DNA of 64,000 nt from Lanius collurio (taxonomy: Eukaryota; Chordata; Aves; Passeriformes; Laniidae): positions 24,911,679-24,975,678 of the forward strand of contig JACBWW010000002.1 of assembly GCA_020086605.1 (NCBI GenBank), in the 5' to 3' direction. The notes beneath the pieces are model-generated. The model was not told the DNA's origin and ran no database searches. It saw only the letters and a program-made list of their open reading frames with translations. Position numbers and translations under genes: made by a program. Shown piece by piece: positions 1-13,276 of this stretch. Positions within the stretch are counted from its first letter, which is position 1. Each line of letters opens with the position of its first letter.

Positions 1-3000
1 TTTCCTCTCACCAATTTCTGTGCTGCCATGAGGTCCAGGCTGACATGCCCTTGGGCAACCACTGAATGGCTACTGCTGCTAGAATAACAGCTTTATTCAG
101 GGTGTAGGTGGAGAATCAGGTTCTAAGCGGGACATCACTGAGTTCTGTGGGACCGTGTGATCCAGTCATCAGCTGAACCCAGGTCTGACTCCAGCTCTTA
201 TCTTTAAACACAAACCCATCTTTAATACAAGCAGAGTAATTGTGACTGGTCATAGTAGTGGTGAATATACTTACTGTGGTCCTGTCATTCAACTTCTACT
301 TTCCAGTGACCAGAACATTTACAAGAGATGAAGTTATGGGCAATAACTACCAAATGAATCAGTAGCTGCTTTACAAATATTCTTGTCTGTACTGAAGCTT
401 GAGATGCCAGAATACTTAGGTATTAGTTTCCTTTGCCTTTATTTGCTTCAGAAGGTTTGAAAGGTTATTATGTTGAACACTATAGAAAAGCAGAGCTTAC
501 ATGGAGATGCAATATTTTACATTAGGTCACCTATTTTACATTAGAACAAACATAAAAATAAGGATTGTTGTAAGGTGTTTAGGATCATGATATATGCCCC
601 AGCCAAACCATCTGTAGTTACGCCTATTGGAGCTCTCAGAGTGAGACCAGGCTGGAATTACCCTCACCAGCTTCACCTGGCTGTCCACCTTCAGCTGCAG
701 CAGATCAGCCCTTGGAGAGTTTTTAAGCCCAGCCAGAAGGTTCAGTCAGGAGAGAAGAGGAGAGAGGTAGGAGGGATTTGTATTGGCTCTGTGTCCTTTG
801 CTGTCTGGTTGTTTGGATTTCCTGGGCTAAGTTGGTTGCTGATCACTGGGTGGGTTTTGTTGCTGCCATCATCTTGACTCTGCTTGCCTGGATCTGGAGC
901 ATCAAGGACTGAAAGGTACTGAGAGATAAACTGTGTTAAATTGGAATTGGGAAAAGAGAAGCTGAAAAACTAAGTATGAAGAGAGCAAGGAATAGATAAA
1001 AAGGACTGTGCCACATGGGACTAAAACCAATCCAATTTCCTGAAAAGTGCCTGCAGAGCTCTTGGACAAAGTAGAGGGACTAACCAAGCAAGGTGTAATC
1101 TCGTGCACTGCAGATGCAAAATGTGTATGTGCTTTATGATGAATAAGTTGGGTATAAGTACTATGCTAGGTAGAAGTACTGTGTTAAGTAAGTATAAGCA
1201 AGTAAAATGTATGTACTGTGTTAGGTAAAAATAGAGTAAGATGTATAAGTAAGTGAACTGTATAGTTTATGCATAAGTATGTAAAATTAAGTAAAATGTG
1301 TATGTATAAGATAAGCAAGCAAAATACACAAAAGAGATTTTAAGTAGGTATTAAGTAAAAATTGGAAGATGTGTGAGTTCCTGCATGATGCCCAAAGAGG
1401 TGATGCATATTTTAGAGTATTTTAAAGCTTCTGTGCAATCATAATGATTTGTTGTACAGAAGTGCTGGGTTCCCATAAAGGATAACCTTTGGGATCAGGC
1501 TCTTTTCTCCAGGTCCCTACAAGCATTGTTTTGATCCTTACACTTTGTTTTCCATGGCATTATAGCAGTTTTACGGAAACACAAGAAAATTGGTACAGAT
1601 TTAATGGGTGAAACTCTTACTTCATGTGAGTCACCATAGACATTACTTAGTGGCCTTATTTTCAGTGAAAGACAAGTATTGATGATTTTGCCAAGATCTT
1701 CATTATCTACAACTGTGCAGAGCACTGATTTGGGTGCTCAATTCCACCAAAGAACCCAGAAAAAAAGTCCAACAAAAACACCTCCCCAGGTGTCAGTCTG
1801 TATCAGATGGTGGGACCACCTCCTCCCTGCTCTGAGGAGGAGAGAGCACACCTACAGAAGGACTTGGGATTTTTTTTTCCAGGTTTCTTGTTCTCTATAG
1901 TTGGGGGGGTGAAGGACCTCTTTGAAAAAAAAAAAAACCACTTCCGTGTCAAACCTCAACATCAATCATCTAAGGGCTGTGATAATATAAAGGGTTAATA
2001 CAAACCTTGTGACTGACAGACCAATGCATGAATTAAAGGCAGATATAGTAATCCTTGGCAGAACAGAACCTTAAAAAATCTGTGACTAGTACAGAAATAA
2101 TAGTTCAGATAAAGACATTTTTTATTTTTAACATACACAGTGATGTCTGCATGTAAGTGGCTTTTTGAAGAAGCAGCAGAGAAGTAAGAGAGAAAATTAG
2201 GAGGAGGAAGAAGGCAAAGGTGGAGATTAAGGAGCAGTATCTATGCTAATTAGATCAGATACAAAGCCATCATAGTTCCTGATTAAGGATTTAAAAATCC
2301 CCTTTGTATAGAAGAATGCTACAGTATGATTCTAATTTGTTAGGGGATACAAATAACAACGTAGACAAATCAACAGTAACACAACTAAATCATGAAGGGA
2401 AAACCACTGTAAAAAGAACATGTCTTACAAGCTAACATACTGAGAGGAAAAATAATATAAAACATATGGAATGCAACAGGAGAAAATAATTCTAGAAAAG
2501 TAAAAGGGCTATTTGTAGAGAAACAGTAATGCTGTAATAAAGAGGAGAGAGATTTTCTCCATGTCACCAGAAAACTGATATAATTAATTACCTAAGAATA
2601 GAGTGTGTAAAGGGAGAATGGTGTGACAGAAAAGTGAGGAGAGTCTGATGAGAACTTACTACTTTCAAAACCTTCACAAGATATCTTTATGGGGAAGAGC
2701 TGATGATCAGTCTATCAAAGAAGGAAAGGACATAAGCAGCATAACAAGATGAAAAACTAGAAAACTCTAGGACTAGACTGTCTTACCTTATTCGTATAAG
2801 CAGCCCTCTGAAATCAACAAGACCAATACTTAGAGAAAGCCACATGCAGTTAGACTTTCAAGAAGTATTTGCATGTGAAACTTAGATTTCTTCAGGTGAT
2901 GGGCTGTTGCCTAGTTCTGTTAGCTTTTGATATTTGCATTTTTGGAGTTAGAGTTCAAATGGTGTTTTTGTAAACAGTGCTTAGTGTTTTTTCTAACTGT

Positions 3001-4489
3001 AAGTATGTTTACATACCTGTACTGTAACAAAAATACCCTGATAGACAATTCTTGTAGCCAATGTATTTTTAAAGGAAGTGACCTTTTTCACCCAATCCTT
3101 GTCCTGGTTAAGGAACTATAAATTGGGGAAGACATAACCCTTCTGAAACCTCTGTGTATGTCATTCTTTCTTGTGTCCAAGAGTGACAATGTGCTTCACT
3201 GAGTCACTGAGCTGGGACTCAGAAACACTACTGATAATATTTCCAGCTCCCTGGCTACAACACCTTGAACATGCTCACTTCTCTGCATACTTCCATTGCT
3301 TTTCTTTCTTATTTATTTAGTTTGAAAACCCTTTGAGGCAGAAACTTATTCTTGCTGTGCAAACACACTTAGCCAGGGACACATTTTTAAAGGAAGTTTC
3401 TAGGTACAGTTATCACACATCAATACACATTCAATATAACCTTTTAAACACATATTCACAGTGCAGGTTACTTGTTTTAACATCATCAGTCACGTCTAAA
3501 CTCCACTCCTGTTACTTCAGCTTTTTCTGGTTTCAGTCATATTTTGAGAAGAGTTATGTTCATCTGAGAAGGAGATCATTGGATTAGCTGGATTTGAGTA
3601 AAACATTGTAATTTCTCTACTTAGCCACAGCTGTAGCTTTCCACTATAATATTGTGTAGTATTCTATTATCAGTTCACCATCACAAGTGAAATAGTATGT
3701 TAGTACAAGAGCACTAGAGATAATTAGGCAGAAAGCAAACTTTCCGAGGAAGTTTAGGATTTCATTATGAATGTCCATGGAATATTGTGCTGATGCAATT
3801 CAATTAATTTTTTTTTACTAGAATTACCATGTGCCCTTGGATAGCTGTGGTTAGCACTATGCAGCATAAAATACTGAATCCTGAAGCAAAAGATTGCTTT
3901 GTCAGCTGAATTCAAAGCATGAATTCCCAAAGAGCCTCAACAACCTATGAGGTAAGAAAAGATAAATTTTTCAGAACAGCAAGTTGACAAATGTGTACAC
4001 TAACATGCATAATCCAAGCAGTTTGGAAGGAAATATTGTCTATAAAAGTTTATGAACTGTTCTTAAAAGACCATTCCTTGCATAAAATCTTTTTGTGCCT
4101 CTTCTATCAAACAAGGTCATGAAATGTAATGCAATTGACCTTTACCATGTAACACACCACTGAGAGCCACCTAATCAAATGGTGGGTATTTGAAGATGGT
4201 TTTATGAAATGCCTTATGCATTATACGGGCAATGACACAAAATTAGAAAAGTCAAGATATTTTAATTACATTTTCAATTTAAGAGGGTCTCTCTGGTAGA
4301 TACTTAAATATCACGTGTAGTGGGCCACTTACTCTCCTAACTTGGAGTCAGGATGAGGCTCACATCCTATCAGAAAACTCATTTGGTTTTAGATCCATTT
4401 TCTTCTCCTCTACTTTTGAGTAACCCCTACTGTTCATGCCCCTTTATTCTTGCTGCATGAATTTTCCTCTGACCCAGCTCTCTCCATCT
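1..4489. other. intergenic DNA, no gene seen
   Basis: AT-rich unique-looking sequence. Apart from the decayed tandem repeat at 1135-1365 and short homopolymers (for example A12 near 1925) I recognise nothing. Short frames here have no domain content. Confidence 0.7.
1135..1365. repeat. degenerate tandem repeat, unit about AAGTAAAATGTGTATGTA
   Basis: Many imperfect copies of AAGTA, TAAGTA, AAGTAAAATG and TGTGTATGTA follow each other for about 230 bp, including near-repeats of 'gtactgtgttaagtaa' and 'gtactgtgttaggtaa'. No fixed period holds throughout, suggesting an old, decayed minisatellite. Confidence 0.7.
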
Positions 4490-5150
4490 AAGTCAAATAG
4501 GAACATGTCTCCACACCTTGCCTTCTAGTGTTTCTCATTTCTACTTGCACAAAACATTTCCTAAACTGAACTGCTGGGAAGAGATTTTTCATGCCATGCA
4601 AGAAGGCTGGAAGAGCATCAAAGGGCCTTGAAGTATTGTGAGTGGTGGAGGATCTACTCCAGTGCTTAATCACTTTACAGCTGGGAAGTCTTCCCTTATG
4701 TCTGACCTGAATTCCCTGCACTCCAGTTTAAGCACACTTTATATTTTTCTTGACCTCCAATACACATGAAGAACAATTTGTTTCTAACCTTTCCACAGCA
4801 GTTTCTGTGTATTTAAAGACTGTTCTCACATCTCTACTCCCTTCCCTAGACTAAACAAATCTCATCCTTTCAGTTTCAGAAGTCAGATTTTCTGGGCTTT
4901 TGATCATCTTTGCTGCTTTCTTCTGGTTCAAAGATTTCTTAAAAAGGGCTTCCCGAGGCTCAACATGGGGCTCCAGGTGAGGTCTCGTCAGAGCTAACTG
5001 GGAGAGTTACAATGCATGCTTTTAAGGTGTCTTACTCATTTTTGTGCATTGTTCATTATATTCAGCCTGTGATCTACTAAATCTCTGAACCATTTTGCCC
5101 AGAAAGGCTGTTTAACTATTTTTTCTGCATCTTTTAATCATGAAAATAAT
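4490..5150 (-). mobile_element. CR1 LINE fragment, degenerate, antisense
   Basis: On the plus strand this reads as the reverse complement of the 3' part of a CR1 LINE. Recognisable pieces in order: a segment like 'tccagtgcttaatcac...gtcttccctta...ctgacctgaattccctgc', then 'gcttttgatcatctttgctg...cttcttctgg', then 'ctccaggtgaggtctcgtcagagc', then a 'gttcattatattcagcctgtgatctacta' block. These keep the order of the CR1 reverse-transcriptase and 3' regions. Many substitutions and indels indicate an old copy; no open frame survives. Edges are approximate. Confidence 0.75.
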
Positions 5151-5947
5151 TATTACAATGTTTACTGCTTTGTGCTTGATCTTATGGAAATATAATTTAT
5201 TTATTATTTCAATATTAAAATAAAATGCTTTTTTTTTCCCCCCAGTATCTAAGTCACTAGTGGAAATGGTAGAAATACTGATTTAGGAAAAGACTTTCTT
5301 AGACATGCTTAGCACAGTCATCTATTTTGAAAGAGCAATATTAATAACTATCCTTTGGGTACAGTTTTCTTACCAGTTTTTCAGTTCCTATGATATGAGA
5401 TTTACTTTACCGTATATCCCCAAGTTGCTTATATCATCTAAGACCAAATTAAGATAACCATGTACTATTTCTCGAATATCCACATGGCCAATTTCCGTGT
5501 TAGAGAAGGAAATTAGATTAGTACTACGTCACTTGCTCTTTACAAGCTCACCCTGCTATTAACTTACTACTCTGCAGCCTCCTTGTAATTACAAATACAT
5601 TGTTTAAATATCCAGTTTGATAGTTTTCTGAGAATGGAAGTTCAGTCAACCTAGCTCTCTTTTAAAGAGGAACTTTGTTTCTTTTTCCATGAAATGGGGG
5701 GAAAATTGCAGAAGCCTGCCTTTGAAGGATCCACTCAACTCCCCTTGGTACAAGCCACAGCAGGATCAATTCCAGAGCTGGTGACAGAAGGGCACAAATG
5801 GGAAAGAGTGGTTGCACTGAAGACTTTTCAGGTGGCACTGCTATATGTTCAAGATACATAGAAAATACATCACAGAAAATACACTTCACTCCTTGTCTGC
5901 CCACCCACAGCTGAACATGTCTGACACATGTCTCCTATCACTATTCT

Positions 5948-6090
5948 ATAATCATAGAATCACTAAGGTTGGAAAAGATCTCTAAGATAATCAAGTTGAG
6001 CCTTCTTCATAGCATTAACCTAAAACCCAGGAATTTTAAGCTATACTTTTCAGAGTCTGAGCACTTTTCTTAATGGGATCCTAGTGAACT
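5948..6090 (-). mobile_element. CR1 LINE 3'-end fragment
   Basis: The plus strand carries 'atcatagaatcactaagg', 'ttggaaaagatctctaagat' and 'aatcaagttgagcc', the reverse complement of the highly typical bird CR1 3' terminus with its ATTCTATGAT tail. The element therefore points to the minus strand, with its 3' end near 5948. It is truncated at the 5' side as usual; the resemblance fades after about 6040-6090. It is less diverged than the other CR1 copies here. Confidence 0.85.
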
Positions 6091-6334
6091 GGCATATTCT
6101 GGTGCCAAACACTATGAAGCTGGACAAATGCAAAACATTGTTCCCTGTACAGATGCTCAGTGTCTCTCAGTGCCAGCTCCCCAGATAGCCTCATGCAGGA
6201 AGTTTCTCCCTTTTCATCACTATATAACACAGGTGCTACTTGCTTATTATTTTTCACTTTTCCTCATCATTCTGATAACATCAGTTTCATTCTGCGTGCT
6301 ATGCACCAGCTCCCCTCTTGCCAGCCACGTGAGA

Positions 6335-6370
6335 CTGCGTCACTGATAAAGTCTGTGTCACTGATAAACT
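6335..6370. repeat. two-copy 18-bp tandem duplication
   Basis: Copies at 6335-6352 and 6353-6370 are directly adjacent and differ at two positions (core gtcactgataaa in both). Each copy has a TGATAA motif, a GATA-factor-type sequence. Confidence 0.85.
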
Positions 6371-9300
6371 GAAAAGAGACAGCCATGAATCATCCCTAGC
6401 AGGTATGTTCCCACCTCTTCTAAAAGCAGTTCTGGAAGTGGCTGTGAGCATGCAACAACCTGTCCCTCTCCTACCAACGTGTGTGACTTCTGGACACTTG
6501 CAAGCAGGCAGCAGCCAGCCTGTCTGCATGTGCTGGTGCTGCGTTAGCTCCCTGCAGATGCTCAGGCACACAGCAGCTTGCATGCTCCATTAGGCACGGC
6601 CCCATCATACCTGAGGCCATGTTTTCAGGTTCACTGTCTGTACAGACAGAGAATTTGGTCTTAAAGTGAGCCTCATTGCTCTGCCCCACAGACAGCAAGG
6701 GTAGGTCTGATGGTTTCCTTATGGGATTTGAATGTGCTGCTGTAAGTTATCTGGAAGCCTGTGTGTGCAAGGATTCACGTCAAATTATGGCTATGAAGGT
6801 GTGAGCAACCACAGAAATTAAAAGTTATACAGATTAATTAAAATATACACCATATATATATTTTGACTTCAAAATAAGTCATTAATGATCACATTATTTT
6901 ATCTTCTACCTAAATAGTTCCCCCTTTGAACACTTGCAAAATAAGTAAGATGTAAGAATGTGTCTGGATTTCTGACATTTTTTAGGGAAACATGGAGACC
7001 AGTTGTTGATTTTTTTTTTTTAACAGGATGTATATGTTAAATATCTACATTCTCATCTTCAGAGATGGTGCTGCAGTTATGCCAGGCTGGAGTCAGAAGA
7101 GTAATAACATAAGACCTGATATTGACAGGAGACAATAAGAAAAATCCTCATAACACCAAAAGAGTTTCATAAATGGCAACAACAACAAAAGGTTATGAGG
7201 AACATAGTACTTATTTGAGTCCTTGGCCATCTTAAAAATTTGAATTACTAACAGAACTTCATTACTTACACACCCAATAGTCTAAGTATGAAAGTTGCAA
7301 AGGGATCTTTTAGATTTGACTGTGTAGCCAAAGAGAACTTGTGTAGAAATGAGGTGTAAAGATCTATCATTAATAATGGTGTGTTTTGCTATTCTCCATA
7401 TGTAACAAAAACTCCTGTCATGTATTTTCTAGAAAGCATGTCAGAATTCACCTTTTTCTGTAGTTTTGTGGCTACAGAGAAATGCCCATGTTGACACATG
7501 GATAACCCAGAGACTGTATAGTGAAGCAGACTTCAGTACTTACTTGTTATTCCTCATCCACTTCTTCAGAGCTCCTCTGAGAGAATGGAATGTTCTCTGC
7601 CTTGAATTACAATTTCAACTCTTCAGTCTTGGATCATATCACAGGGAATTTTCCAGTTATTTTTGTGGGTTTTTGTCTTTGGTTCCAGACTTTCCTAATC
7701 AAAGACTTCAGTAGTCTGCAGTAAGGGCATACAATGTCAAATACATGAGAAATTCATTAATGTGTTTCAGCTCTTTGCTACAACTGTGTGCATGTACAAT
7801 ATGCTCCCCCTGGACTTACTCTTTCATTTTTGAGTTGACAGAATAAAGAAACTGAGCCAGTGCATCTCTTAATTTGTAATCTTTGAACTGTTCAACTCTG
7901 TTTGTAGTGATACTGTGTCCAAATATGCAGTCAAGGATTTGACTGCTTGCAAAATACTTTTTGAGTCCCCAGAAATCCAGACTACAAGATATGCTTACCT
8001 GCCTAAGGGCTGAAAGGACAGATTTATTCTCAAATAACCCATCTTACTATAAGATGTATTATTCCTTCATAATAAGTGGAGAAAATTATAGGCAATGGGA
8101 AGCTTGTTTATATGCCACTCTAATGTGAGTCATTAAACAGGAGAAATTGACACACATAACTCTATCTCAGCCATTAATCAATATGAAATTTCACTCATAA
8201 TTACAGTCTGTGAATGAACAAGGTTCCTTTAGCCATTCTCCTTCTCATGGGTTTGGGAAACAGCAAGAGTGGGGGTTTTTCCAGAAACTATGCCAATATC
8301 TGCTTTACAAAAATAATTTTTTTTTTTTATTCATGTGATCACTTTTGATGCTGCTCTGAGTTCTAGAAACCTAAAGAAACAACTAGCTTAACAGAGCTTT
8401 CTAGGGTAAAACCAAATGGGTGCAGGAATCCTGCAGTGGCTTCCACAGCTCTGTTTTAAATCTGTTGCAGAATATGTCTCAAATGTCGTGTTGATTTTGC
8501 AGTCTTCTCAGAAGACCTCCATACCAATGAAATCAAATTCCCGGGAGAGAGGTAATACAGATGGCAAAAAATTAAGAGAAGAAAGGTAAAAGGCAGGATA
8601 AAACTGGCAACAAAATGAGACTAATGAAGGAAAGGGCAGACAAGGACTATATCTAAACAGAGATTCCTTTCAGCATCTGAACTCAAGTTTTGAGATTAAG
8701 CATTGCAAAAGCATATCCACGTTTCATCTTCTTACCTGGCCAACAAGATAGCCAATGACAAAGGTAATAGTCCACTTTCCTAGCCTTTGGTATCTCCACA
8801 GGAAATTTCTGACCTGTATTCCTGATGCTACTTTAAGAGGGAAAGGTATTATTTATGGAGTGATATACGTAACATACGTAAAAAAACAGGTAGGTTTTTT
8901 TGGCAGAAATAATTAGACACTACAGCCTTGTTGCAGAACATAGACTGGTATGAGAATAGAGTACTTGCAAGCACATCTGCTCACAATTCATGTTGATCCT
9001 AGGCCTGAGGACAAGATGTGGGAAAGTGAGAAGCACTATTTCCAAGCTGTTAATTCACTGTCTGTGATCAATGGCAGCAATTATTTGCCTGTCTGACTTC
9101 TACACGAATAAATAATGATCAGCATACACTCTGTATCCCCTTGGTTGTCTTTCTGTGCAGTATGAGAACAATGTTCTTGAGTGTTAATACAGGTTTCCCA
9201 GCCAGCCAGGCCACAAGTGGGGGTTCAGAAGTCAGAAAAGACTTTAGCAGGGACACAAAATTGTTTAAGACTCAGAGGCTGAGCTCTCAGGAGCAACCAG

Positions 9301-10674
9301 ACATTTACTGGGCAAAGAAAAAACAGTGTTGAGGAAAGAAATGCAAAAAGAGAAGAAGGAAAGAGGAGGGGAGCACTGAAGAAAAAATTAATTAATAAAT
9401 TTTCATATGAGTACAATAAATGACTGAAGGTCCAAGCTTCAGGGATACTTGGAAAGAAATCATCCACTATGTGCTGAATTTTATCATTATTAGAGGAGAT
9501 TAGATATCGCAGATAAAACTCATCTCTCTCCTTGACACTGTGTCCCTAGCAGTCCTCTGCAGTTGTGTCAAGCTCACCAGTTGAGTAGCTCCATGGCCCA
9601 TCATTTCCACAGATCTATAGCAGCTTTGTGGTCAAGGCACTCAAAAGCCATTCTTATCTCTCTGCCACTGCCTTCTCCTGCCAAAAAACAAATTTCCCAG
9701 TGGCTTACCTCCTGATGTATAAAATGAAATGTTTTTAGCAAACACATTATGAAGATCAACGCATTTAAGATGTGTTCACACATCTTAATGTCCACACAGT
9801 GTTATACTTGGGGAAAAAAAAATTCTGACATAAACAATGTGTTTGTGGGGCAGGAAAAGCAGATTCCTAATCTCATGCTCCTGTCCAGCACCTACATTCC
9901 AACACAGATGATATCTGTATCTAAAATTTCATGAGAGTGCATTAGAAAAAATGTGGACAGGGCTAACACATACCAGAGACTGAAGTAATATGCACAATTA
10001 TCTTGTTGGAAAAGAAAAAATAAACACAATTATCTGAATAAAACCAGAACTTGCAATACTTAGATAGGAGGCATACCGATTTTGATTTGAATGAGTTACC
10101 AATTCAGAGCTCATTTATCTACTTAAGCTGTCAAAACATAACATGCCACGGAATATATTATATATATTAGATGGGTCAGATTTAGGCCACTTCCTTCCCA
10201 CATACAAAATCAGAGATGGTTAAGTAGGGCACAGATTTTAAGCCTGTTCATGGCCTCCCATAATCCTACTCTCAACAATTCCTGTTGAAGGAGCCAAAAA
10301 GAGAACAGACAGAATCAGAAGGAATAATTTATATATTTTTTTGTTATTACTGCCTATGAGCCTGATGTTCTCAATGCTTTCCTCTGACAGAAGTCCTTAA
10401 ACAGCCAGGCATGATATGGAGCAGATGACTTAATAATTTGACTACATCTCTCACTCTCCAGAAGTTGCCTGAGATTCTCACGTACTTCCTGCAAGTTGCT
10501 GCTGTCTCTCTGCCACTGTCAGCCCCCACACCAGAAGAATTAGCTTGACATATCTACATATCTGTAATCTGCAGCCCAGCTGGCTCTTGTACATGAGGCT
10601 GGGGAAATGGGGGGAGACTAGGATGCTCTGAAGCAGATGAAAATTGCAACTCAGTAGGGATCAGTGCTGAAAAT

Positions 10675-11470
10675 AAGAATGTAAGGACCACCCTACTGTG
10701 TGGGACCAGCATTCTGCCTCCATCACTGTCTAGGAGATGCTATTCAGGGAGAGCATGTGCTCTTGGCCACTATCTCCCTACTACTCTACCCATGTCGAGA
10801 GTAATTGATTAAGGAAGTCCTATTAATTTTCTTTCATATAGTGTTAGACTGGTTTTCCAGTAGTTCCTAGTTCCTTGTATCTTCTGCTGAAACTGCCTCA
10901 AAATTTTTGGCAAAAAAATTAGGGGCGATGAAGGGTTTGGTGAGTTAGCAGCTCTGCATTCACTTCATTGATTGCCTTCATATTTCCCACTGAGTATCCT
11001 CCACTCCAAGTTTAAAATAAAGTCCTTTAAGTCTCTTCTTTTAATACAGTTACTTGACATCCTTAATCACTTGTCCTGCCTATCTCTGCACCTTTTCTAA
11101 CTCCACTACGACTCCTTGTGATGTAAGGATCAAACTTCAGACAGTGCCCAAGATGTGTGAGATTTTGTATTGCAGCAAAATTATGTTTCCTGCTATGTTT
11201 TCAATGCCCTCTTTGATGAATTTTGACTTTTTTTTCCTCTTGGACTACTGTATCTTAAGTTAATGGCTTCAGAGAACTACTGGTGATGACTTCTAGCTCT
11301 CTTCCCTGAGGTATAACTGCCAATTACAAGTTCACAATCCCATAAGCATGGTTTAGACTACTTTTTCCTTGAGATTAATTACTTCACATTTTTCACACTG
11401 ACATTAATTTGATAGGTTTTTGTCCACTCGCTCAGGTTTGTGAGATCTTTCTGGGAAACAGGCCTACCAA
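10675..11470 (-). mobile_element. ancient CR1 LINE fragment, antisense, about 0.8 kb
   Basis: Reverse complement of an old amniote CR1. It starts with a segment like 'aagaatgtaaggaccaccctactgtgtggga' (the CR1 'ataagaatggccatactgggtcagacc' region). It continues with 'caaacttcagacagtgcccaagatgtg' and 'atggcttcagagaactactggtgatgacttctagctctcttccc'. It ends with 'attacttcacatttttcac' and 'ccactcgctcaggtttgtgagatct'. The order matches the reverse-transcriptase-proximal part of the element. Heavily mutated and not coding. It may be one element or two adjacent old fragments joined near 11030. Confidence 0.65.
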
Positions 11471-12849
11471 AAAACACTTCCCTCACCTGCAACTGCAACA
11501 TGCAACTGTGTGAGATCCCTCATGAGACTGGAGCACCTCCAGCACACGAAGCCCTTGCAAATGTCCTGCAAAGAGGTAACTCAGCTCACAGGAATATCTA
11601 TTCTCCTACCTGAACAGGCTCTCAGGTGCTGGGGAGAGCAGGAAGTTGAAACACCTGCATGCTTATGAGGGATGGTCCGTATGACTGTACGTACGTCTGG
11701 CATGACTGTAAAAGTGTTCTTCAGCCATTTCTAGAATGACTAAATTATAAAATGCTTGCATTTGAGTGGTTATGATTTAATCTTTAGGATCAAAAAAAAA
11801 GGGAAAGAATTTCCTTGCCTGAACAGTTATGAGAAATTTGCAGCCCAGTGAGGAGTTCACCTCATACCTTCTCCTTCACTGGCTTCTGTGGGCAGTGACA
11901 GCTCGTCTGTCAGCTCCTCTGACTGTTCAGTTTGTTTGTTCAGTCCTCTGGGATCCATATTTTATGTCAGGCTACTCTTATCTACAGGGACATCAGAAAC
12001 ATCAGTTCTCCTGCCATGTCCATGCAGATCCAGAAAACAGAAAGGTAAAGGAAGCATACTTTATATCCCACTGTGAATTTAAACAACACTGTAGTGTAAT
12101 ATCAGGCAGGCAAATTAATTTCAGCTGCAATCACAGAGACAGATTACATCACTGTTTTCAAAATTTCCCAATATAAGACAGATTTAGCAATGAAAAGTAG
12201 CAAAATTAGATTTGTAACTATCCAGGGAAGACCTGACCAAGGAATGTGAGAGACAGGAGACATGTTAGAGTCTGTAAGAATCATGCAAAGGGCTATGAGA
12301 GTCAGAGCAGCAAACACCCTTTGGACTCTAGAATCTAGCAGCTAAAATCGCAGCACACATACCAGTTGTTTCGATGGTCAGTGCTTTATGTGCTGCATGA
12401 ACCTCGCTTCCCTTTATACATTCTTTGTTTCCAAAGCTTGTACTGAAATGAAATGCTTCAGAAACAGACTTTGCAAGCAACATTTCACTCTTCAGTAAAG
12501 TATGTGAAAACCAATTCAATCTTCCAGTGCTCTCCTATAATGTGGAACTTACTCATTCATCATCTTTCATCGTCTTTCATTTTAAAAAACCAGCACAATA
12601 AGATTATACCATAAAAGATCATACATTCTGCCTCAGGTGGCCACTCCTAGAATCCCTCTTCCAGGATGACTTAATCCATACTCTAAATTAGCATTCCTTG
12701 GAAAAAAATTACCTGTTTCCCCTTAGGTCCTGTCTCTGGATGCCAGAAGCTTTCAGTTAAACCCTTCTCAGCAGTGCAGATGCCTGCTTCCAGGGCAAGG
12801 TCCCACAGGCAAACAGAGCCAGCCTCGCACAGGACAGCAAGAGCCTAAT
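11471..12849. other. intergenic DNA between two CR1 fragments
   Basis: No recognisable feature. A 115-codon frame at 11829-12176 has a hydrophobic start but no similarity I recognise, and no splice or promoter context supports it. Confidence 0.6.
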
Positions 12850-13276
12850 CTTATTTCCTGACTGTGACATATGGGGAGAGGCTGAGAGGGCTGGGATTGT
12901 TCAGTCTGGGGAACAAATGGCTCGGAGGGATCCTCCCAGTGTGTGCAACTATATGATGGCAGAGAGCAAAGAAGACAGAGCCAGTCTTCTCAGTGGTGTC
13001 CAGTGAAAGAACAAGACACTTACCTAAATACAGGAAATTCCATTCAAACATAAGAAAAAGAGCTTTTTTTTTCACTGTAAGGCTGGTGTAACATGGAAAC
13101 AGGTTGTCAAGGCAAATTGTCAAGTCTGTATCCTTGGAGATAACTGAAAACCCCACGGGACATGGCCCTGAGCAACCTGCTTTAGTTGACCCTGTTCTGA
13201 GCAGGGAGGGTTGGATGAAACAGCTGTCGAAGGCCCCCTCCAAACTCAGCCTTTCTCTGTGATTCTCCGTGAACAC
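12850..13276 (+). mobile_element. CR1 LINE 3' fragment, sense
   Basis: Plus-strand CR1 3' region. It opens 'ggggagaggctgagagggct' and 'gggattgttcagtctgggg', passes through 'tttcactgtaaggctggtgtaacatgg', and then 'gacatggccctgagcaacctgc'. It ends 'gagcagggagggttggatg', 'gccccctccaaactcagcct' and 'tctctgtgattctccgtg', the usual CR1 terminus. The 141-codon frame antisense to it (12851-13276) is an accident of this repeat. Confidence 0.85.

Larger units (their letters stand above)
5151..10674. other. intergenic DNA, no gene seen
   Basis: Beyond the CR1 end at 5948-6090 and the duplication at 6335-6370 I see only unique AT-rich sequence. The segment 6130-6710 is slightly GC-richer and therefore shows several overlapping short frames on both strands, none with recognisable content. 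Confidence 0.65.

Noticed and set aside
11829..12176. 115-codon plus-strand frame with a hydrophobic N-terminus
   Set aside because: Could look like a signal peptide, but the rest has no domain and the frame is within chance length.
12851..13276. 141-codon minus-strand open frame
   Set aside because: It lies wholly within, and antisense to, the 3' part of a CR1 LINE; open by chance.
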